Part shown: positions 60,201 through 64,000 of the stretch, piece by piece | Layout of the letters: the number at the start of each line of letters is the position of its first letter | How positions within the stretch are numbered: position 1 is the first letter of the stretch | Translations under genes and position numbers: made by a program | Origin: Pseudoscleropodium purum | Lineage: Eukaryota > Streptophyta > Bryopsida > Hypnales > Brachytheciaceae | Assembly (NCBI GenBank): GCA_963969395.1 | Contig: OZ017805.1 | Coordinates: 10,292,001 to 10,356,000, forward strand | Reading direction: 5' to 3' | Length of the DNA stretch: 64,000 bases | The notes under the pieces: model-generated | Databases searched by the model: none | Seen by the model: only the letters and a program-made list of their open reading frames with translations | What the model was told of the DNA's origin: nothing

Positions 60201-60289
60201 ACCCACTCGAGGTCATCACTCTTGGCCTTGCGCATCGACTTTCATCCACCTTGAAGTGGTTGAATGCATACTCAAGGGCCAAGGTGTGA

Positions 60290-61760
60290 ATTTGTAGGGG
60301 GGACTTTTTGCCATTTTTTCGTTCGAAGTTCTTGAAAACAACAACCATAGCTACTCCGAGGAAGTCCATTTGGAACAGAGATCTTGATGATCTCGCGAGG
60401 TTTCAAGTGGAAATATCTACAAGTCCATCAACAAAGGGGCCCAACTCTTCCAAGCCAAAGAAGCCAATGATAGCACACGACAAGGATCCAACCTACTCTC
60501 CATGTTGTAATTCAAAATTTGCATAGCAAGTGTGCTTGAAGTGGTATGAGGGCCAAACTATACAAACTTTGGAGAGCAAGTATTTGAGGCATAAAAGATC
60601 AGGCATCAATGTGTTGAAGAGGAATTTGGAAGCCCTAATTACAAAGAAGTGTAGAGAGTCCTCCGATTATGGTGATGTAGACGAAACATACTTTGATCAA
60701 TTCTAGAAATGGATTAACAATTGTATTCAAGCATGTATATTCAACACCAAAAAGTTGATGGGAGAGTTGCGCCCTGTAGTGCTTGGATTTCTTGAAAGTG
60801 ATGAGTCCAAGGAATTCCGAAAGTTAATGGAGTGGTGGCAAACAACAACAAAAAGGCTTTCTAAAGCTGAATTGAGAGGGTATGGGTGGCAAACTGGCAC
60901 TTTGAAGGTTGCAGTGTCTTAAGATGGTGGATCGTGTATCTTATGGATCTACTCCATAGTGAAGGTAGTTCTTTTCATTGGATATGACAATCAAGGTGGG
61001 TACGGAAAGGTGCGCAAGGTACACTTTGAAGAGATGAATATAATCGTACCAAATGCACATTTTGTTGGAAAAATGTCCAAGGCCAAGAACTTGCTTGCTG
61101 CAAAGGTGGAATGATCTACAAAGGCCTTGGTGTGTTCTTTAAATCACTCAGCCATCATCAAATTTTTAGCTATCCATGATGATACAATGGAGGCATATAT
61201 GTTGTGGTGGAATGGAGGTCATTTGCGTAAACTAATTGGGCTCAATGACAAGGTGGTGGCACATGCGGATTGGCATCAAATTAAGTTGGTCAAGGAACAT
61301 CGAGACGACTAGAAAAAAGAAATTAGTCTCTTTTGAAGGCATGGGGCAAAGTTGGCATGGGCCCTAGTTTATGTGATGAATCTTGTGCACAATTTAGGGG
61401 TGCTACACAATGACTTGTCCCCCATGAATATTTTGCTCCATTATCTTGAATATTTAGACAAAGTTATTGACATTGAGATTTGTGATCGAAGAATTGCAAG
61501 TCATATTTAGGAAGGAGCTCCTTCGCATTACGGTTATCAAATAGAAGTAGAAAGGCATAATTTGATGTCCGGGAAATGGTGGATGGCTCTAGAGTTGTTC
61601 TATCAGTATGGACCACCAAATTCATCAACAAGTCTTGAAAAGATTCGACCCCACTACCATTATATGGTCAAATTTGACTTATTTTCTATTAGAAAATTGT
61701 ACCAGACAATGAAAATTCATAACATTGTTGAAGTAGATCAGGACATATTCCCCCAATAAG
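60290..61760 (+). pseudogene. Protein-kinase-like pseudogene
   Basis: The plus-strand frame with several stops shows kinase landmarks in order: a Gly-rich loop IGYDNQGGYGKVRKV (about 60977-61019); a probable VAxK-like FVGKMSKAKN; a helix C/strand region LNHSAIIKFLAIHDD (about 61140); catalytic loop HNDLSPMNILL (61406 onwards) in place of HRDLKPxN; IEICDRRIAS in place of DFG (about 61475-61510); WWMALELFYQYGPP in place of the APE region (about 61577); and FDLFSIRKL resembling the DVFSFG helix. About 650 bases upstream add a Lys/Ser-rich N-terminal region without a known domain. Stops at 60524, near 60704, 60921, 61112, 61310 and 61508, and the lost DFG, make it non-functional. The source family was not identified. 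Confidence 0.6.
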
Positions 61761-64000
61761 ATGGTTTAAGGTTTTTTGCAATGAAAGTATGGAAGCTTTA
61801 TCATCCAAAAGTTGATAAAAGAGCAACATGTGTTTAAGTGGTGGACTCGCCCATGGGTAAACCATGGTTCATGAAGCCCTCTGAATTTGTTTTCCGTAAC
61901 TCTATCTCGTAGTAGCATAGGATGTTACTACTTCTAATAGGAATACAAATGTTGGCATAGTTGAATGCCAACCATTTTGATATATCCTTGTAATTATATA
62001 TTATTTTAATACAAAGTACAATTTTTCCAAAAGTAAAAGGTAATGTGCATGACTCAATGTGGAATTGTGGATGGCTTAGTTGTATGCATTGAATGTCTAA
62101 TTTGAATCTTCTTGTACAAACATGGTAAAATTTGTATCATTAGTGCTTTTTGTTACCAATGAATGTTAGCTTCTTAATTAGATGCAAAATAAAAGCTTAG
62201 AGATTGATCTAAATTGGTAGCATTTGTTATTCACTTATTTGAGGTGAGCCTTCATTTTTCACATACCACATTTCCATATTCTATATTTTTTTGGTCTATT
62301 AGATTATATGACTTTTACACACAAACCATTTAATTCCATATTCCATATTTTTGTGGTGTATAAGATCATATGACTCTAACACACAAACCATTTCCATATT
62401 CATGTTTAATTGTGGACCATGTTAAATTTTTAAACAATAAAAGGAAGGGTATGGATGTTAGGGTGGAATCCCCAAATTAAGTTCAATTTTTGAAATGTAG
62501 ATTACATTTTTAATTGAGTGAAGTTCATTGTGGTTATGCACGTTTAAATGAAGGCACCTCATAACTAAGTTAAAGAGAGAAGTTGGGACTCAGAATCTTG
62601 GAGGTAAAAAATAGTAATTAAATTGAAAGAAGTTGAGAATGATTAAAATTTGCTAATTGTTAACAAAGTGATGGAATTGGAAGATGTCAATTCCAATAAT
62701 GGTAATGTTGTAATGACAATCTACACCCTATAGATTTATTTTATGGAAACTATGAGTTCAATAAGAGACTTGAAAGAGTTAAATCTAAGATTATGTTGAA
62801 AAAAAGAATGAAATAATTTATTTTAGACTATCAAAGCCATAAAACCCCACAAACTAGTCCCACAGAACTTTCAAGTTGTTGATTGAAAATTCAAAAGGGA
62901 AGGATTTGAAGCACTCCACATATGTATAAGTATAGGTTAGAAAATGAATTATAGACATTTATTTCATATTTTTCACTCACATTTTTGAAAATTCACCACT
63001 CTATCCAATAAGCAAGGAAAATTACATATCATGCAATATTTTTTTAACTTGTTAAGGACCAAGAGTATCCACTATATGTTTTTAAATTTTCAAAGGTGAA
63101 TTATAATATAGTGAAAGAAATATAAATATTTCATAAACTAGGGTCTTCTTGAATTAGAAGTTTGTATATTTCTTGCATTTTTCAATATTCAGATTTAAAT
63201 GTTGGAAGTACTTAAATTTGAATTATGAAGTGCAATGTTTTAGAAAAGGAAAAAAATCTACAATTTCTTGACAATAAAAGGGATTTTAGGGATTTTTAAA
63301 AATGCATTTTTTTGTGAAATTTGTAGAGTGATTTTGTACAAAAAATTTGATGCTAAATCTTCCCAAATTTTAACCCAATTTTTTAGGAATTCTCAAAATT
63401 TGAGAATCAATGTAATTTGATTAAGATAATAAAATAATTAGAATGATTCCAAAGATTTGGAAGGTATTTTAACAATAAGCTAATTTTGTTAATTGTTAAA
63501 TTTCTATACATAATGGGTATATCAATTTAATAGATTTTGGCAAAATCAATATTTAGTTCAATTTGGACTTCCTACCCATTTGTTGGAAAAAGTCTATAGA
63601 TTATTCACTTTTATTTCTATTCCAAAAAATGAAGAAGTATTAAACATGCTTTAGATTACAATCTAATTTTTTTTAGGATTATAAAAGAATTATTTCTATT
63701 CTTAAATCTTTTCTTACAAATTTTCTTTTACAGTAGTTGCATTTCTATCTTATAAAATTCATCTTCCAAACTAGTTGTGGCCTATAAATTCAAAGGTGAA
63801 TATTAGACAAAAAATTCTACAAATACTAGATGTGTATTTAGTATAATTTGAAGTAGTCTTTAGTATGTGAAGTCAAACGTGGTAGGCCCGCGACCCATGG
63901 TCGCCCTAGATATATACTATCCTCACCTCGTGGTATTAGGATTTACAATTTTAGGCCTAGATGTTTTTTTCCTTTGACCTACAATCGCCCCAAGGCCCGC
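61761..64000. other. AT-rich DNA, no gene recognised
   Basis: The first 100 bases may still belong to the kinase-like relic (a frame with WSMEALSSKS-type coding look). After that only short frames occur. A direct duplication of about 80 bases (CCATATTCTATATTTTTTGG and CCATATTCCATATTTTTGTG) lies at 62270-62400. The final 120 bases contain GGTCGCCCTAG and CGCCCCAAGGCC words related to those at 58.9 kb. Confidence 0.5.

Overview
The window reads as nuclear DNA of a seed plant, most likely a gymnosperm with a large genome. The evidence is one ordinary plant gene with introns, an AT-rich background, very low gene density, long LTRs, several MITE families and many decayed coding remnants. The species cannot be named from the sequence.

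Layout. About 2.4-5.6 kb is a GC-richer island with the only intact host gene: a two-exon NF-YB (HAP3) histone-fold transcription factor on the minus strand. At 6.77-10.07 kb and 13.01-16.28 kb lie two head-to-head copies of a 3.3-kb LTR (family A). Each has 5' TG, 3' CA, a 9-bp terminal inverted repeat and its own perfect 5-bp target duplication. The first carries an intact 552-codon ORF; the second has the same frame broken by two stops. Between and beyond them are CACTA-like and other small inverted-repeat elements, a 249-bp foldback and several short tandem arrays (16-29 kb).

From 30.8 to 48.6 kb the minus strand holds two long decayed copies of one intron-containing gene family, with smaller fragments near 12 and 26 kb. 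Both long copies share a ParB-like segment (DGN/WDRNH followed by WH.xVDSI), a charged linker and an amino-methyltransferase-like region. In that region the PPY-like block precedes the VLDGTAST-like SAM-binding block. This is the least expected content of the window.

A 95-bp satellite array (48.63-49.69 kb) abuts a 9-kb nest of a second LTR family (B, 49.69-58.72 kb). One old minus-strand copy was split by two later plus-strand insertions of the same family. Family B encodes a distant homologue of the family A ORF. Three GC- and CpG-rich hAT-type MITEs lie at 44.7, 55.0 and 57.9 kb, two with perfect 8-bp target duplications. The right end has a degenerate telomere-like 7-bp array (59.6 kb), a kinase-like pseudogene (60.3-61.8 kb) and AT-rich DNA with no gene.

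Apart from NF-YB, the genes do not form a pathway. The rest is a mobile-element landscape in which insertion order can be read directly. All functional calls come from motif reading only; no database search was possible.
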